DNA from: Thiocapsa bogorovii
GTDB lineage: Bacteria > Pseudomonadota > Gammaproteobacteria > Chromatiales > Chromatiaceae
DNA: 64,000 bases
Direction: 5' to 3'
Assembly (NCBI RefSeq): GCF_021228795.1
Contig: NZ_CP089309.1
Location: 930,001 to 994,000, forward strand
The notes under the pieces were generated by a model. The model searched no databases. It saw only the letters and a program-made list of their open reading frames with translations, and was not told the DNA's origin. The translations under genes were made by a program, and so were the position numbers. Within the stretch, counting starts at the first letter, position 1, and each line of letters opens with the position of its first letter. Shown piece by piece: positions 9,697-20,047 of this stretch.

Positions 9697-12030
9697 CTAG
9701 AAGGTCTGCCCGAAACCGAATTGAAAGACTTGGGTTTCGTCACCCTCTTCTTCGTTGAGCGGAGCCGCAAGACTGATCGAGAGGGCGCCGATCGGAGACA
9801 GCCAGGTCGCAGAGACACCGGCCGAATAGCGCAGATCCCCGATGTCGAAGCCGATCGGCTCGATAAGATCGGAGCCGTTCGTCTGCCAGACGTTGCCGAA
9901 GTCGAGGAAGGCGCCGAGTCGCAACGTCTTGCTCAACTGAGGTCCACCCGGAGCGGGAGCAAACAGCTCGACGCTGCCGGCCATCCTGAAATTGCCGCCG
10001 ACCGGATCGTCGTCGCCGATTTCACGGGGACCCAGAGAGTTGGCGACAAAGCCACGCACGGAACGCGGTCCGCCCGCGTAGAAGTTCTCGAAGAACGGCA
10101 GGTACTCGGTCTCGCCGTAACCCTCGCCGTAAGCCACATCACCGCTCAAGGACACCACGAACCGAGAGGTCAGGGGGATGTAGAGCTGATCCTGATAGGT
10201 GAGCTTGTAGTACTGAAGATCGCTGCCCGGAACCGTCAGGTCGGCTCTCAAGATACGCAAACTGCCTTGCGTCGGGAAGATCGCCGTGTCGCGACTGTCG
10301 CTCGTATAGCTGGCGGACAGCACGATGTCGTTGAAGACGTTGCCGTTCTCTTCGACGAACTGCTGTGCCAACTCGGAGGTGTCGCCTGCGATGAAGTTCG
10401 TATACTGATAGCGCACACCGAGTCCGGCCCGACTGGTCTCCGTAATGGGTAAGCCGAAATTCATTCCGAGCACGCCGACGTCGGTCGAGTATGCGGCACC
10501 GATCAACTCGTTGAAATCGGTTTCGCGGTACGAGACGTTGAAGCCTCGACTGATACCGTCAACCGTATAGAAGGGGTTGGTATAGGCAATCTGATAGAGC
10601 TGGGTCGCTTCGCTCGTGTTGAGCCCGAGCGAGACGCGCTTACCGGTACCCAAGAAGTTGTTTTGCGTCACGCTGGCGTTGAACAGGATGCCCTGCGACT
10701 GCGAGTACCCGATACCGGCCGAAAGATTGCCGGCGGGTTTCTCGGTGACCGTGACGTCGACATCGACCTGATCCGCAGAGCCGGCCACGGCGGGCGTCTC
10801 GATGGTGACATCTTCGAAGTAGCCGAGACGCTGGAGCCGCTCTCGCGACTTTCGGACCAACTCGGCAGAGAACCAGGCCGACTCCAACTGGCGCATCTCG
10901 CGCCGCAGCACCTCGTCGCGGGTTCGGGTATTGCCCTTCATGTTGACGCGCCGCACGTAGACACGTTGTCCCGGATCGACAAAGAAGGTGACCGAGACCT
11001 CGCGGGTCTCCTCGTCGATTTCGGGTATGGTGTTGACGTTGGCAAAGGCGTAGCCGCGATCCCCGAGCAGGTTGGAGATCCGCTCGGCGCTCTCGGTGGT
11101 TGCACGGCGCGAGAAGTAATCACCGCGCTTGAGATGGATCAGCGGAAACAGCTCCTCGGCCGGAATCGAGGGCTCGCCTGCGAGCTTGATGTCGCTGATC
11201 CGGTAGGGCTCGCCTTCGTCGACGACAACGTTGATGTAAATCTCTTTCTTGTCGGCGCTGATAGACACCTGCGTCGACGTGATGTCGAACCGGATGAAGC
11301 CGCGATCCAGATAGAACGAGCGCAGCGATTCCAAATCACCGGCAAGCTTCTGCTTGGAATATTGGTCATTCTTTGAATAGAACGAGGTCCAGCGGGTGGA
11401 GCCGAGCTCGAAGAGCTTGAGCAGCTCCTTTTCCGAGAAAGCCTCGTTTCCGATGATGGTGATCTGCTTGATCCGAGCCGTCAGGCCCTCGGTGATCTCG
11501 ATCCGGACCGCAACGCGGTTTCGCTCGAGCGGGGAGACCGTCGACTGAATGAGCACACCGTACTTGCCGCGCGAGAAGTACTGCCGCTCGAGCTCCTGCT
11601 CGATCCGGTCGAGGACCGAGCGATCGAACACCCGGCCCTCCTTGAGTCCGATGTCCGACAAGGCAGCCGTCAACGCCTCGGTATCGATGTCGCGGTTGCC
11701 GGTGATGTCGATCGATGCGATTGCCGGTCGCTCGCGGACCCAAAGAACGAGGACGTTGCCCTCGCGCTCGACACGAACATCGTCGAAGAAACCGGTTTGG
11801 TAGAGCGAGCGAATGATCCCGCCGGTCACACCGTCGCCCACGGTATCCCCGACCTGGACCGGAAGGTAGTTGAAGACGGTGCCGGGTGCGATCCGCTGAA
11901 GGCCCTCCACACGGATGTCGGCGATCTGGAAGACCTCGGCCCCGACCGGCATGTTGATCGCCAGCAGGAGGGTCATCAGAGCGAGCTGCCGACGTGCGCA
12001 GCAACGGAGCATCACAGGTATCGCGCGCAA
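9697..12030 (-). CDS. bamA: Outer membrane protein assembly factor BamA
   Basis: BamA is the essential outer-membrane insertase of the BAM complex. The 777-residue precursor begins with a signal peptide (ending near MPVGA). About five POTRA domains follow: FQIADIRVEGLQRIAPGT is the first and VYVRRVNMKGNTRTRDEVLRR the last. A 16-strand barrel then runs to a C-terminal phenylalanine (FQFGFGQTF), the usual beta-signal. The barrel contains the VRGF motif (GGPRSVRGF) of the conserved loop 6. It lies between rseP and skp as in other gammaproteobacteria. Confidence 0.97.
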   Translation of the reverse strand: MRAIPVMLRCCARRQLALMTLLLAINMPVGAEVFQIADIRVEGLQRIAPGTVFNYLPVQVGDTVGDGVTGGIIRSLYQTGFFDDVRVEREGNVLVLWVRERPAIASIDITGNRDIDTEALTAALSDIGLKEGRVFDRSVLDRIEQELERQYFSRGKYGVLIQSTVSPLERNRVAVRIEITEGLTARIKQITIIGNEAFSEKELLKLFELGSTRWTSFYSKNDQYSKQKLAGDLESLRSFYLDRGFIRFDITSTQVSISADKKEIYINVVVDEGEPYRISDIKLAGEPSIPAEELFPLIHLKRGDYFSRRATTESAERISNLLGDRGYAFANVNTIPEIDEETREVSVTFFVDPGQRVYVRRVNMKGNTRTRDEVLRREMRQLESAWFSAELVRKSRERLQRLGYFEDVTIETPAVAGSADQVDVDVTVTEKPAGNLSAGIGYSQSQGILFNASVTQNNFLGTGKRVSLGLNTSEATQLYQIAYTNPFYTVDGISRGFNVSYRETDFNELIGAAYSTDVGVLGMNFGLPITETSRAGLGVRYQYTNFIAGDTSELAQQFVEENGNVFNDIVLSASYTSDSRDTAIFPTQGSLRILRADLTVPGSDLQYYKLTYQDQLYIPLTSRFVVSLSGDVAYGEGYGETEYLPFFENFYAGGPRSVRGFVANSLGPREIGDDDPVGGNFRMAGSVELFAPAPGGPQLSKTLRLGAFLDFGNVWQTNGSDLIEPIGFDIGDLRYSAGVSATWLSPIGALSISLAAPLNEEEGDETQVFQFGFGQTF

Positions 12031-12108
12031 GACAGGTCCCCTCGATCAAGCCGAAGTCTGCGGCGCAGTCGGCGTTTCAGGGTCGCCAGTATAAGGGATT
12101 CGGCGCGC

Positions 12109-13473
12109 CTAGCCCAATAGCCGGGAGAGATCCAAGTAGAAGGCCAGCGACATGAGGGCGGCCAAGAGAAAAAGGCCGATCTTCTGACCCTGCATCTGGG
12201 CCTCCTCGGAGAGCGGGCTGCCTTTGACCCATTCGATAAAGAAGTACAACAGATGCCCTCCGTCGAGGACAGGTACCGGCAGAAGGTTGAGGATGCCGAG
12301 GCTGATGCTGACGACGGCGAGGAATTTCACGAAGGATTCCAATCCGTAACTCGCTGTTCGGCCGGCCGTCTCGGCGATCGTGATGGGACCGCTGAGATTC
12401 TCCACAGAGGCCTGGCCGATCAACATGCGCCCCACGACACGCAGCGTCATGACGCTCATCTCGACGGTCTTGGACACGGCCCGATCGAGCGACTCGACGG
12501 GACCGTAGCGAACCTCGACGCTGTAGTCGTCCATCAGACCGTCCGGCACCAACACACCGGCCCCGATCCGACCGATGGTTTCCCCCTCGACCTGCGCCGA
12601 TCGCGGCGTAATGCTCAAGGCAAGGCGCTCGCCGTCGGCGCGCTCGATCTCGATCGACAAGGTCTGGTCCGGGTGCTCCCGCACCACGCCGACCCAGTCC
12701 GGCCAGCCTTCGATCGGACGGCCGTCGGCGGACAAGATGCGGTCGCCGCTCTCCAGCCCGGCGCCTTCGGCTGCTTCGCCAGGGACCAACTCGCCGATCA
12801 CGGCGGGCAAGGTCGGACGCTTCGGCGAGAGACCCAGGCGACCGAGCAGATCCGGCTCCTCGGCGAGGCTCTGGACCGCGTCGGAGGGAATCCAGCGGGT
12901 CAACTCGCGACCCGAGGCATCGCGTACCTGCACCGACAGCTCTCGCCCGTCGAGTGATTTGCCCACGAACGCGATGAGGGCCGTTTCCCAACTTCCCGCC
13001 TCGCGGTCGCCGACCCGGATCAACTCGTCGCCGGATTGAAAACCGGCCGCGGCGGCAATCGATTGGGGCTCCACCTCCCCGACGATCGGCCTCAGGCCCG
13101 AGTCCCCGGACATGAAGATCGCCCAGTAAGCGAAGATCGCGAAGAGAAAATTAAACAGGGGGCCGGCAACGACGATCGCCGAGCGCTTCCACAGCGCTTG
13201 GCGATTAAAAGCAAGGTGTGCCTGCGCCGCCGGAACCTCCTCTTCACGCTCGTCGAGCATCTTGACGTAGCCGCCGAGCGGGACAAGCGCGAGGACATAC
13301 TCGGTCGCATCGGGGTGTCGCTGAACGCGCAGCAGAGGCCTGCCGAAACCGATGGAGAATCGAAGCACCTTCACGCCCAAGCGCCTGGCGACCCAAAAGT
13401 GTCCGAATTCATGGACGGCGATCAGGATCGCGAGCGCGACGACAAAGGAGCCGATCGTAAAAAGGATATCCAT
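12109..13473 (-). CDS. rseP: Site-2 protease RseP
   Basis: RseP is an intramembrane zinc metalloprotease that cleaves the anti-sigma factor RseA in the envelope stress response and clears signal peptides. The first transmembrane helix carries the metal motif HEFGH at residues 21-25. Two PDZ domains (GEVEPQSIAAAAGFQSGDEL and the later VPGEAAEGAGLESGDRI region) and LNLLPVPVLDGGHLL, which supplies the third ligand, complete the family pattern. Repeat unit B1 begins two bases upstream of the ATG. The bases just before the start read GACGCGATTTAAG, with no Shine-Dalgarno sequence, which is unusual here. Confidence 0.96.
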   Translation of the reverse strand: MDILFTIGSFVVALAILIAVHEFGHFWVARRLGVKVLRFSIGFGRPLLRVQRHPDATEYVLALVPLGGYVKMLDEREEEVPAAQAHLAFNRQALWKRSAIVVAGPLFNFLFAIFAYWAIFMSGDSGLRPIVGEVEPQSIAAAAGFQSGDELIRVGDREAGSWETALIAFVGKSLDGRELSVQVRDASGRELTRWIPSDAVQSLAEEPDLLGRLGLSPKRPTLPAVIGELVPGEAAEGAGLESGDRILSADGRPIEGWPDWVGVVREHPDQTLSIEIERADGERLALSITPRSAQVEGETIGRIGAGVLVPDGLMDDYSVEVRYGPVESLDRAVSKTVEMSVMTLRVVGRMLIGQASVENLSGPITIAETAGRTASYGLESFVKFLAVVSISLGILNLLPVPVLDGGHLLYFFIEWVKGSPLSEEAQMQGQKIGLFLLAALMSLAFYLDLSRLLG

Positions 13474-13475
13474 CT

Positions 13476-13559
13476 TAAATCGCGTCTGGAGTAGCTAATG
13501 ACAGAGGAGTTGCGGGCAACGTCTCCGGCCATCAACAGCGATCGGAGTGACGCGACTTA
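13476..13559. repeat. Palindrome-bounded intergenic repeat, unit B1
   Basis: This is an 84-bp unit with ends TAAATCGCGTC and GACGCGACTTA (one mismatch). It abuts the rseP start codon. It is paired with unit B2 across a 23-nt AT-rich linker containing TTTAATTTTCAATCTT. Confidence 0.8.
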
Positions 13560-13582
13560 GGTCTTTAATTTTCAATCTTATT

Positions 13583-13656
13583 TAAACCGCGTCGACGACG
13601 GCATCACCAGTGAGCCCGGGCCGTCCATTTGCACGGCCGGTCCGGACGCGGCTCAA
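13583..13656. repeat. Palindrome-bounded intergenic repeat, unit B2 (short)
   Basis: The left end is TAAACCGCGTC and the right end GACGCGGCTCAA. At about 74 bp it is shorter than its relatives. The dxr TGA stop (13653-13655) lies within its right end. Confidence 0.75.
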
Positions 13657-14840
13657 ATAACCCGCGACTGGACGAGTTGCTCCGCGCGCGCGCGCGCCCG
13701 TCGATCCACGTCTAAGAGGAAGGCGAGATCCTGCCCTTCGACGTCTTCGTTCGGAAGCGACTCGAGCGTCCCGTCGACGACGGCGGCAATCCCGGGGAGA
13801 TCGAGGCGTCGGTCCAAAAAGGCGGCGACGGCGATCTCGTTGGCCGCGTTCAGGATCGCCGGTGCCGTTCCGCCCAGTGAGGCCGCTTGAAAGGCCAAAC
13901 CGAGGCATGGAAAGCGCGCGAGATCCGGCTCTTCGAAATCCAGATGTCCGACCTTGAAAAGATCCAGTGGCGCAACGCCCGCGTCCAGGCGCGCCGGCCA
14001 ACCGAGCGCATGGGCGATCGGGGTGCGCATATCGGGATTGCCGAGCTGAGCGAGCACGGACCCGTCCTGGTATTGGACCAAGGAATGAATCACGCTTTGA
14101 GGATGGACAACGACCTGGATGCGACCGGTATCGGTTCCGAACAGCCAACAGGCCTCGATGACCTCCAGACCTTTGTTCATCATGGTGGCCGAGTCGACCG
14201 AAATCTTGCGGCCCATCGCCCAAGTAGGGTGTGCACAGGCCTGGTCGGGGGTGACCGACGCGAGTTGCTCGATCGGCCAATCGCGCAACGGACCGCCGGA
14301 GGCAGTCAACAGGATCCGCTCCACGCCGACCGAGGGCAAACCCTCGCAGAAGTTCGGCGGCAGACACTGGAAGATGGCGTTGTGCTCGCTGTCGATGGGC
14401 AGCAGCTCCGCGCCGCTCTCCTCCACGGCGCGCATGAGCAAGGCGCCGGCCACGACCAGGGACTCCTTGTTGGCGAGCAGCAAACGCTTGCCGGCATGGG
14501 CCGCAGCCAGCGTGGGGGGCAGACCCGCGGCACCCACGATCGCCGCCATGACATAGTCCGTCTCCGGCATGGTCGCAACCTGCTCGAGGCCCTCGACACC
14601 CGAGAGGATCTCCGGACGGCCCGGCATGTCCGAGAGCAGCTCGCGCAGTCGCTGCGCCGCCGCCTCGTCGACCATGACCGCGATCCGCGGGCGGTGGCGG
14701 CGGCACTGCTCGGCCATACGCTCGCTGTCGCGATTTGCCGTCAATGCGACCGCGCGAAACTGCTCGGGATGACGCGCGACGACATCGAGGGTGCTGACGC
14801 CGACCGAGCCGGTCGAGCCGAGGACAGTTACGCCGATCAC
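13653..14840 (-). CDS. dxr: 1-deoxy-D-xylulose-5-phosphate reductoisomerase
   Basis: Dxr (IspC) makes 2-C-methyl-D-erythritol 4-phosphate, the committed step of the MEP isoprenoid pathway, which also feeds undecaprenyl phosphate via UppS. The 395-residue protein starts with the NADPH fold [13 protein letters not shown]. It contains [12 protein letters not shown] and the substrate and metal site region [12 protein letters not shown], and ends with the conserved C-terminal helix. The GTG at 14840 is chosen because it overlaps the cdsA stop (GTGA) and gives the normal family length. The frame is open upstream through cdsA, but that portion is not homologous. The stop codon lies in repeat unit B2. 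Confidence 0.96.
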   Translation of the reverse strand: MIGVTVLGSTGSVGVSTLDVVARHPEQFRAVALTANRDSERMAEQCRRHRPRIAVMVDEAAAQRLRELLSDMPGRPEILSGVEGLEQVATMPETDYVMAAIVGAAGLPPTLAAAHAGKRLLLANKESLVVAGALLMRAVEESGAELLPIDSEHNAIFQCLPPNFCEGLPSVGVERILLTASGGPLRDWPIEQLASVTPDQACAHPTWAMGRKISVDSATMMNKGLEVIEACWLFGTDTGRIQVVVHPQSVIHSLVQYQDGSVLAQLGNPDMRTPIAHALGWPARLDAGVAPLDLFKVGHLDFEEPDLARFPCLGLAFQAASLGGTAPAILNAANEIAVAAFLDRRLDLPGIAAVVDGTLESLPNEDVEGQDLAFLLDVDRRARARAEQLVQSRVI

Positions 14841-15691
14841 GTCGCCACTCCAATCAAGGTGATACCCAAGGCAAATACAGGTGCAGCTGCGGTCAAGCTG
14901 TCGATGCGGTCGAGCATCCCGCCGTGACCCGGCAGAAGATGACTCGAATCCTTCAGACCGCGGCGGCGCTTGAGGAGGCTCTCGTAGAGATCGCCGACGA
15001 TCGAGATGACGACCGAGACACCGCAGACCAGAAGGATCAGCGGAGTTGCCGCAAGACTCGCGGACAGGATCCAGGAAAAGGTCAGTCCGCAGGCGACGGC
15101 CCCGCCAAGGGCCCCGTACACGCCGACCCTGGTTTTGCCCGGACTCAGCACGGGTGCGAGCTTCGCCCGACCCTCTCCCCAGGCGCGGCCGACGAAATAG
15201 GCCATCGAATCGGCGGTCCACATGAGAAAGAGCAAGAACAGGACGAGCGCCCGCCCCGAATCGGGCAGTGCGTGCAGATAAATCAGTGCCGACCAAGGAC
15301 CGACCAGAACGAGAAAACCCGCGCCGAGCAGAGACCACTGAACACCCTCGACCCTCGGTATGTCCCGGATGCGCGGCAGAGCAAACGCCTGCACCACCCA
15401 CCAGAGCGCGCTGAGACCGAAGAACCAAGGCTGAGCCTGCGGCCAGATCCAAAGGAGCGCCATCACGCAGAGGACGGCGATCGGATAGAGGGTACGCGAG
15501 GTCGGACGCGTCAATCCCGCCAGTGTGCTCCACTCGGCGGCGGCCAGCATCAGGACAGCCGCCAAGACGAGTGCGAAGGCCGGCGTCGGCAGCCAAAGGA
15601 CCGCGGCGATGACGATCGGCACCAACGAGAGCGCCGTGATCGTTCTGCGCTTCAACGCGTTGGAGGCAGGCAGGACGTCAACCCCGGCCAT
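14837..15691 (-). CDS. cdsA: Phosphatidate cytidylyltransferase
   Basis: CdsA makes CDP-diacylglycerol, the precursor of all phospholipids, in the inner membrane. About eight hydrophobic segments are visible, and the family signature lies near the C-terminus ([20 protein letters not shown], then [14 protein letters not shown]). The ATG at 15691 is preferred; a GTG two codons earlier is also possible and would overlap the uppS stop slightly more. It is flanked by uppS upstream and dxr downstream with short overlaps, consistent with one transcript. Confidence 0.95.
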   Translation of the reverse strand: MAGVDVLPASNALKRRTITALSLVPIVIAAVLWLPTPAFALVLAAVLMLAAAEWSTLAGLTRPTSRTLYPIAVLCVMALLWIWPQAQPWFFGLSALWWVVQAFALPRIRDIPRVEGVQWSLLGAGFLVLVGPWSALIYLHALPDSGRALVLFLLFLMWTADSMAYFVGRAWGEGRAKLAPVLSPGKTRVGVYGALGGAVACGLTFSWILSASLAATPLILLVCGVSVVISIVGDLYESLLKRRRGLKDSSHLLPGHGGMLDRIDSLTAAAPVFALGITLIGVAT

Positions 15692-16475
15692 AGGCACTCA
15701 TCGGATCGCGCGACGCCACCTGCTCGCCGGTTCGGCCGAATCGCCGCTGACGGCGGGAATAGTCCTCGAGTGCTCGACCGTAGGCCGCCGCGTCGAAGTC
15801 GGGCCACAAGAGGTCGGTGAAGTAGAGCTCGGCATAGGCGGACTGCCACAACACGAAGTTGCTCAAGCGCTGCTCCCCGCCGGTGCGAATGAAAAGGTCG
15901 GGTTCGGGGAGATCGGGAAACGAAAGGCGGCTCGCCACGGACTGCTCGTCGATCGCATCCGGATCGAGCGACCCGCTCAGTGCATCCGCCACCAAGCGCC
16001 GAGCGGCGCGCGCAATGTCCCAGCGCCCGCCGTAATTGGCTGCGACCTGTAGATTCAGGGCGCGGTTGTCTCCCGTGAGCTCTTCGGCCTCGGCGATGCG
16101 ACGCTGCAGCTTTTCGGGGAAGGCCTGGCGCTCGCCGATGATGCGAAGCCGAACATCGTTCTCGTTCAAACGACGCACTTCGCCCCGCAAGGCGCTCATA
16201 AAAAGCTCCATGAGAATATTCACCTCGGAACGCGGTCGCTGCCAATTCTCGCTGCTGAAGGCGAAAAGGGTCAGTGTACCGACACCGCGGCGAACGCTTT
16301 CCTCGACAACGGCGCGCACGCTCTTCACGCCCTCACGATGGCCTGCCGTGCGGGGCCGATCGCGCTGCTTGGCCCAGCGGCCGTTTCCGTCCATGATGAT
16401 GGCGACATGTCGAGGCACGGAGGAATCCGGTGAATCCGGATCGCGCATGCCGACTGCGGGCGTTGCAATATCCAC
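15678..16475 (-). CDS. uppS: Undecaprenyl diphosphate synthase
   Basis: UppS condenses farnesyl diphosphate with eight isopentenyl diphosphates to form the C55 carrier for peptidoglycan and O-antigen. The signature HVAIIMDGNGRWAKQR with the catalytic Asp is near residues 24-39. LTLFAFSSENWQRP, NYGGRWDIARAAR and the C-terminal DLFIRTGGEQRLSNF block are all present. The GTG at 16475 gives 265 residues; an ATG at 16448 gives a shorter N-terminus, and neither has a clear ribosome binding site. Confidence 0.96.
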   Translation of the reverse strand: MDIATPAVGMRDPDSPDSSVPRHVAIIMDGNGRWAKQRDRPRTAGHREGVKSVRAVVEESVRRGVGTLTLFAFSSENWQRPRSEVNILMELFMSALRGEVRRLNENDVRLRIIGERQAFPEKLQRRIAEAEELTGDNRALNLQVAANYGGRWDIARAARRLVADALSGSLDPDAIDEQSVASRLSFPDLPEPDLFIRTGGEQRLSNFVLWQSAYAELYFTDLLWPDFDAAAYGRALEDYSRRQRRFGRTGEQVASRDPMSAYGRG

Positions 16476-16506
16476 GTTTGTCGTCGTCGGGCTCGCCCGC
16501 CCGGCC

Positions 16507-17064
16507 TCAAATCGACATCAAGTCGGCTTCTTTCTCCGCCAAGACCGCATCCACATCCTTGATGGATTGATCGGTCAGCTTTTGAACCAGCTCCTGACCG
16601 CGGCGCTCTTCGTCCTCGGAGATCATCTTGTCCTTCACGAGCTCCTTGAGATCATGATTCGCATCGCGACGGATGTTGCGCACGGCGACCCGCGCCTGCT
16701 CGGCCTCGTTGCGTGCGACCTTGATGAGGTCGCGGCGCCGCTCTTCGGTCAGCGCAGGCATGGGAACACGAATGACGGTTCCCGCGGTGTTGGGGTTGAG
16801 TCCGAGGTCCGACTGCATGATGGCCTTCTCTACGGCCTGCACCATGTTGCGTTCCCAAGGCGTGACGGCGAGCGTTCGCGCATCTTCCGCGCTGACGTTG
16901 GCAACCTGGCGAATCGGCATCTCGGAACCGTAGTAGGAGACCATCACATGGTCCAACAGGGAGGGATGCGCCCGGCCGGTTCGAATCTTGGCCAACTCAT
17001 GGCTCAGCGCTTCGACGCTCTTGGCCATACGCTCCGCAGCGTCCTTCTTGATGTCGTCGATCAT
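16507..17064 (-). CDS. frr: Ribosome recycling factor
   Basis: RRF, with EF-G, splits the post-termination ribosome. The 185-residue protein matches the family in length and in blocks: the N-terminal helix ([17 protein letters not shown]), [36 protein letters not shown], and the C-terminal helices [18 protein letters not shown] and [17 protein letters not shown]. It starts one base beyond the pyrH stop, a standard pairing. Confidence 0.97.
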   Translation of the reverse strand: MIDDIKKDAAERMAKSVEALSHELAKIRTGRAHPSLLDHVMVSYYGSEMPIRQVANVSAEDARTLAVTPWERNMVQAVEKAIMQSDLGLNPNTAGTVIRVPMPALTEERRRDLIKVARNEAEQARVAVRNIRRDANHDLKELVKDKMISEDEERRGQELVQKLTDQSIKDVDAVLAEKEADLMSI

Positions 17065-17065
17065 G

Positions 17066-17788
17066 TCAGTTCCCGCTCACGACCAAAGAGCCGACGTCTT
17101 CGCCGCGGATCAACCGCAGCAGCGCACCTGGCTCGTTGATATTCATTACACGTAGTGGCATGCCATGGTCGCGACACAACACGATGGCCGTCGTGTCCAT
17201 GACCTGCAATCCTTCACGAAGCGCACGATCATAACTGATGCGGGGGTAGAAGGTCGCCCCCGGATCGACCATCGGATCGGCCGAGTAGATCCCGTCGACC
17301 TTCGTTGCCTTGATCAGCAGATCCGCACCGACCTCGATCGCACGCAGGCTTGCCGCGGAATCGGTCGTGAAGAAGGGGTTGCCGGTGCCGGCGGCAAACA
17401 CGACGACCCGACCCTTCTCCAGATGGCGCATGGCGCGCCGCCGGATGTAGTCCTCGCAGACCTGATTGATCTTCAGCGCCGACATGACCCGCGCCGCAAC
17501 ACCCAAACGCTCGAGCGCATCCTGCATCGCAAGCCCGTTCATGACGGTCGCGAGCATCCCCATCTGATCGCCGGTGACGCGGTCCATGCCTTTCGCCGCA
17601 AGTCCCGCCCCGCGGAAGATGTTGCCGCCGCCGATCACCAAGGCCACCTGGACGCCGACCGCGGCCAGATCGCGGACCTCGCCGGCAAAACGATCCAGAA
17701 CCTCCGGATCGATGCCGTAAGCCTCGGAGCCGACCAATGCCTCGCCGCTGAGCTTGAGCAAGATGCGTCGATAAAGTGGCGCCGTCAT
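17066..17788 (-). CDS. pyrH: Uridylate (UMP) kinase
   Basis: PyrH phosphorylates UMP to UDP and is a hexameric member of the amino acid kinase fold. The 240-residue protein has [16 protein letters not shown], the phosphate-binding loop [12 protein letters not shown], the nucleotide-contact helix [18 protein letters not shown], and [18 protein letters not shown]. It lies between tsf (131 bases upstream) and frr. Confidence 0.97.
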   Translation of the reverse strand: MTAPLYRRILLKLSGEALVGSEAYGIDPEVLDRFAGEVRDLAAVGVQVALVIGGGNIFRGAGLAAKGMDRVTGDQMGMLATVMNGLAMQDALERLGVAARVMSALKINQVCEDYIRRRAMRHLEKGRVVVFAAGTGNPFFTTDSAASLRAIEVGADLLIKATKVDGIYSADPMVDPGATFYPRISYDRALREGLQVMDTTAIVLCRDHGMPLRVMNINEPGALLRLIRGEDVGSLVVSGN

Positions 17789-17919
17789 GGCAGGAGGACC
17801 TCGTCGTGTGTTGAGTCGGAGAAGGCCGCGCGCGACTCGCGCGACCTCCGGGGCCCAGTCATCTGGATGGGGTCGCCTGGATGGGGCCGGGTGGCTTCGC
17901 GCCGATCGAACCGCGCAGC

Positions 17920-18807
17920 CTACGTCGAGCGAACCTGCGCCATAACCTCCTCGGCGAAGTTCTCGACCTTCTTCTCGATGCCCTCGCCGACCTCGACACG
18001 GGCAAAGCGGTGGACCTGTGCGCCCGCCTGCTTCAGGAGCTTCTCCACCGAGGTGTCGGGATCCTTCACGAACGGCTGCCCGAGCAGGGTTACCTCTTCG
18101 AGATATTTACGCACGCGCCCGTCGATGATCTTGTCGACGATCGCCTCGGGCTTGCCGCTGTCGAGGGCCTGCGCCTTGAAGATTTCGCGCTCTTTGGCCA
18201 GCGTTTCGGGCGGAACCTCGTCGGCCCCGACGCACAGCGGGTTGGTCGCTGCGATATGCATGGCGATGTCGCGCCCGAGCGTCTCGTCGCCGCCGCTCAT
18301 GTCGAGCACGACGCCGATACGAACGCCGTGGCGATAGCTGTAGAGACGGCCTTCGACATCGTCGAAGCGCACCAAGCGACGCACCTGGACATTCTCGCCG
18401 ATCTTCGTAATCAGGGCCTCGCGGGCCTGGTCGACGGTGGTCGCCGGGGCGTCGCGCAGGGGAGTTGCCGAAAGCGTTTGCGCATCGGCCATATCGCCGG
18501 CAAGGGCCGTCGCGGCGGTGGACTGCGCAAAGTCGAGAAAACTGGCGTCTTTTGCCACGAAATCGGTTTCACAGTTGATCTCGACCAAGACCCCGCGCTT
18601 GCCGTCCGGCGCGATCTCGATCATGACCACGCCTTCGGCGGCCGTGCGTCCGGACTTCTTTGCAGCCTTTGCCTGACCCGCTTTGCGCATGGCCTCGATG
18701 GCCGCTTCGATATCGCCGTCGGACTCCACCAGCGCCTTCTTGCACTCCATCATGCCGGCGCCGGTGCGCTCCCGGAGCTCTTTCACCAATGCCGCTGTAA
18801 TCGCCAT
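17920..18807 (-). CDS. tsf: Translation elongation factor Ts
   Basis: EF-Ts exchanges GDP for GTP on EF-Tu. From the ATG at 18807 the product (295 residues) begins [20 protein letters not shown], followed by [18 protein letters not shown] and the [15 protein letters not shown] segment of the core domain; the length is usual. The open frame extends upstream but without homology. It follows rpsB at a distance of 136 bases, which contain a strong hairpin. Confidence 0.97.
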   Translation of the reverse strand: MAITAALVKELRERTGAGMMECKKALVESDGDIEAAIEAMRKAGQAKAAKKSGRTAAEGVVMIEIAPDGKRGVLVEINCETDFVAKDASFLDFAQSTAATALAGDMADAQTLSATPLRDAPATTVDQAREALITKIGENVQVRRLVRFDDVEGRLYSYRHGVRIGVVLDMSGGDETLGRDIAMHIAATNPLCVGADEVPPETLAKEREIFKAQALDSGKPEAIVDKIIDGRVRKYLEEVTLLGQPFVKDPDTSVEKLLKQAGAQVHRFARVEVGEGIEKKVENFAEEVMAQVRST

Positions 18808-18856
18808 CGTTTGCTTCCTCGGTCCCTCGCGGGACGACTTCGGGTTGTACTGGATG

Positions 18857-18886
18857 CGTTCGCACCCGAGTGATCGGGTGCGAACG
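18857..18886. promoter_or_regulatory. Perfect 13-bp hairpin in the rpsB-tsf gap
   Basis: CGTTCGCACCCGA and TCGGGTGCGAACG form a perfect 13-bp stem around a 4-nt loop, 50 bases upstream of tsf on the minus strand. No U-run follows in either direction, so it is not a classical intrinsic terminator. In E. coli the rpsB-tsf gap carries an attenuating terminator-like hairpin. A similar role, or protection of the rpsB 3' end, is an inference. Confidence 0.7.
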
Positions 18887-18943
18887 GAGAAGAGAGGGGC
18901 GCCCGGAGCGAATCCGGAGCGCACCCGGGTCGACGGAGCCGGC

Positions 18944-19714
18944 CTACTCGGCTTCGGCGACTGCGCTCGGAGCCGATTCGCTCTCGACGGGGGCGTCGAT
19001 GAAGGTGTCGCCGCGGCCGACCATGGCGGCCGCGGTGTTGCGGCCGTCGAGGATCGCGTCCGCTGCGCCGCTGATGTACAGGCGCACTGCACGGATCGCG
19101 TCGTCGTTACCCGGGATCACGTAGTCGACCTTGCTCGGGTCGTTGTTCGTATCGACCACGCCGACCACCGGGATTCCGAGCTTGTTCGCTTCGGTGACGG
19201 CAATCTTCTCATGGCCGACGTCGACGACGAACATGGCGTCCGGGAGACCGTCCATCTCCTTGATGCCGCCGATACTCTGCTCGAGCTTCGCGCGCTCGCG
19301 CGCGAGACCCAGCGCTTCCTTCTTATTGAAGCGCTCGATCGTCCCTTCCGCGAACATCGTCTCGAGCTCTTTGAGGCGCTTGACCGAGTGCCGGATGGTC
19401 TTGAAGTTGGTCAGCATACCGCCGAGCCAGCGATGATTGACGTAGGGCATCCCGCAGCGCTGAGCCTCTTCCTTGATCGCCTCGCGTGCCGCGCGCTTGG
19501 TGCCGACGAAGAGGATACGGCCGCCGTTGGCCGTCAAGGAACCCATGAAGTTGACGGCCTCTTGATACAGAGGCAGCGTCTTTTCCAGGTTCACGATATG
19601 GATTTTGTTGCGTTGGCCGAAGATGAAGGCCCCCATCTTGGGGTTCCAGTAGCGGGTCTGGTGTCCGAAATGGACGCCCGCTTCCAACATCTGGCGCATG
19701 GTGACTTCGCTCAA
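18944..19714 (-). CDS. rpsB: 30S ribosomal protein S2
   Basis: S2 is a late-assembling small-subunit protein needed for S1 binding. The sequence contains [53 protein letters not shown] and [20 protein letters not shown], all diagnostic. The TTG at 19714 is chosen because a GGGAAG site sits 7 nt upstream and it gives an N-terminus ([10 protein letters not shown]) matching other S2 proteins; the ATG at 19699 would remove five residues. The C-terminus has an acidic tail. It heads the minus-strand block and is divergent from map. Confidence 0.97.
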   Translation of the reverse strand: MSEVTMRQMLEAGVHFGHQTRYWNPKMGAFIFGQRNKIHIVNLEKTLPLYQEAVNFMGSLTANGGRILFVGTKRAAREAIKEEAQRCGMPYVNHRWLGGMLTNFKTIRHSVKRLKELETMFAEGTIERFNKKEALGLARERAKLEQSIGGIKEMDGLPDAMFVVDVGHEKIAVTEANKLGIPVVGVVDTNNDPSKVDYVIPGNDDAIRAVRLYISGAADAILDGRNTAAAMVGRGDTFIDAPVESESAPSAVAEAE

Positions 19715-19942
19715 GGTCTTGCTTCCCGTGGTCTGGGTTGGGCCTCCACGCATCCCAAACGGCAACCTGTGTCCAGGCACCCGGCCGGTTGTGTCGATGC
19801 GTGTGCGGACATGTTCCGGCGCCCGCAGATCGGGGCCGGTCTCGATTCGGCGTTGCGCGACCCGGATCACCCGGGCCGACGGCCGATTGCGCGCAGGATC
19901 TCGGCAGCTCCTAGACTCGTCGAAAGCCCGACAGCAGCCGAT

Positions 19943-19971
19943 TTGCCGCAGCGCGCCGGGTTTTATACCAT
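19943..19971 (+). promoter_or_regulatory. Candidate sigma-70 promoter for map-glnD
   Basis: TTGCCG at 19943-19948 and TACCAT at 19966-19971 are separated by 17 bp, about 75 bases upstream of the map start. It overlaps the oppositely directed rpsB candidate. Motif matching by eye only. Confidence 0.35.
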
Positions 19972-19991
19972 AGCCCGTTCATTACGAGCAA
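19962..19991 (-). promoter_or_regulatory. Candidate sigma-70 promoter for rpsB-tsf
   Basis: On the minus strand TTGCTC (19991-19986) and TATAAA (19967-19962) are separated by 18 bp. This would give an rpsB leader of roughly 240 nt, long enough for S2 autoregulation, which is known in E. coli. The remaining part of the 19715-20047 gap shows no gene. Confidence 0.4.
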
Positions 19992-20047
19992 TTACCTCAA
20001 GGTTTTCTGTGAGATCCGGACCTGATGTCGATTCAGCGACGCACGCC

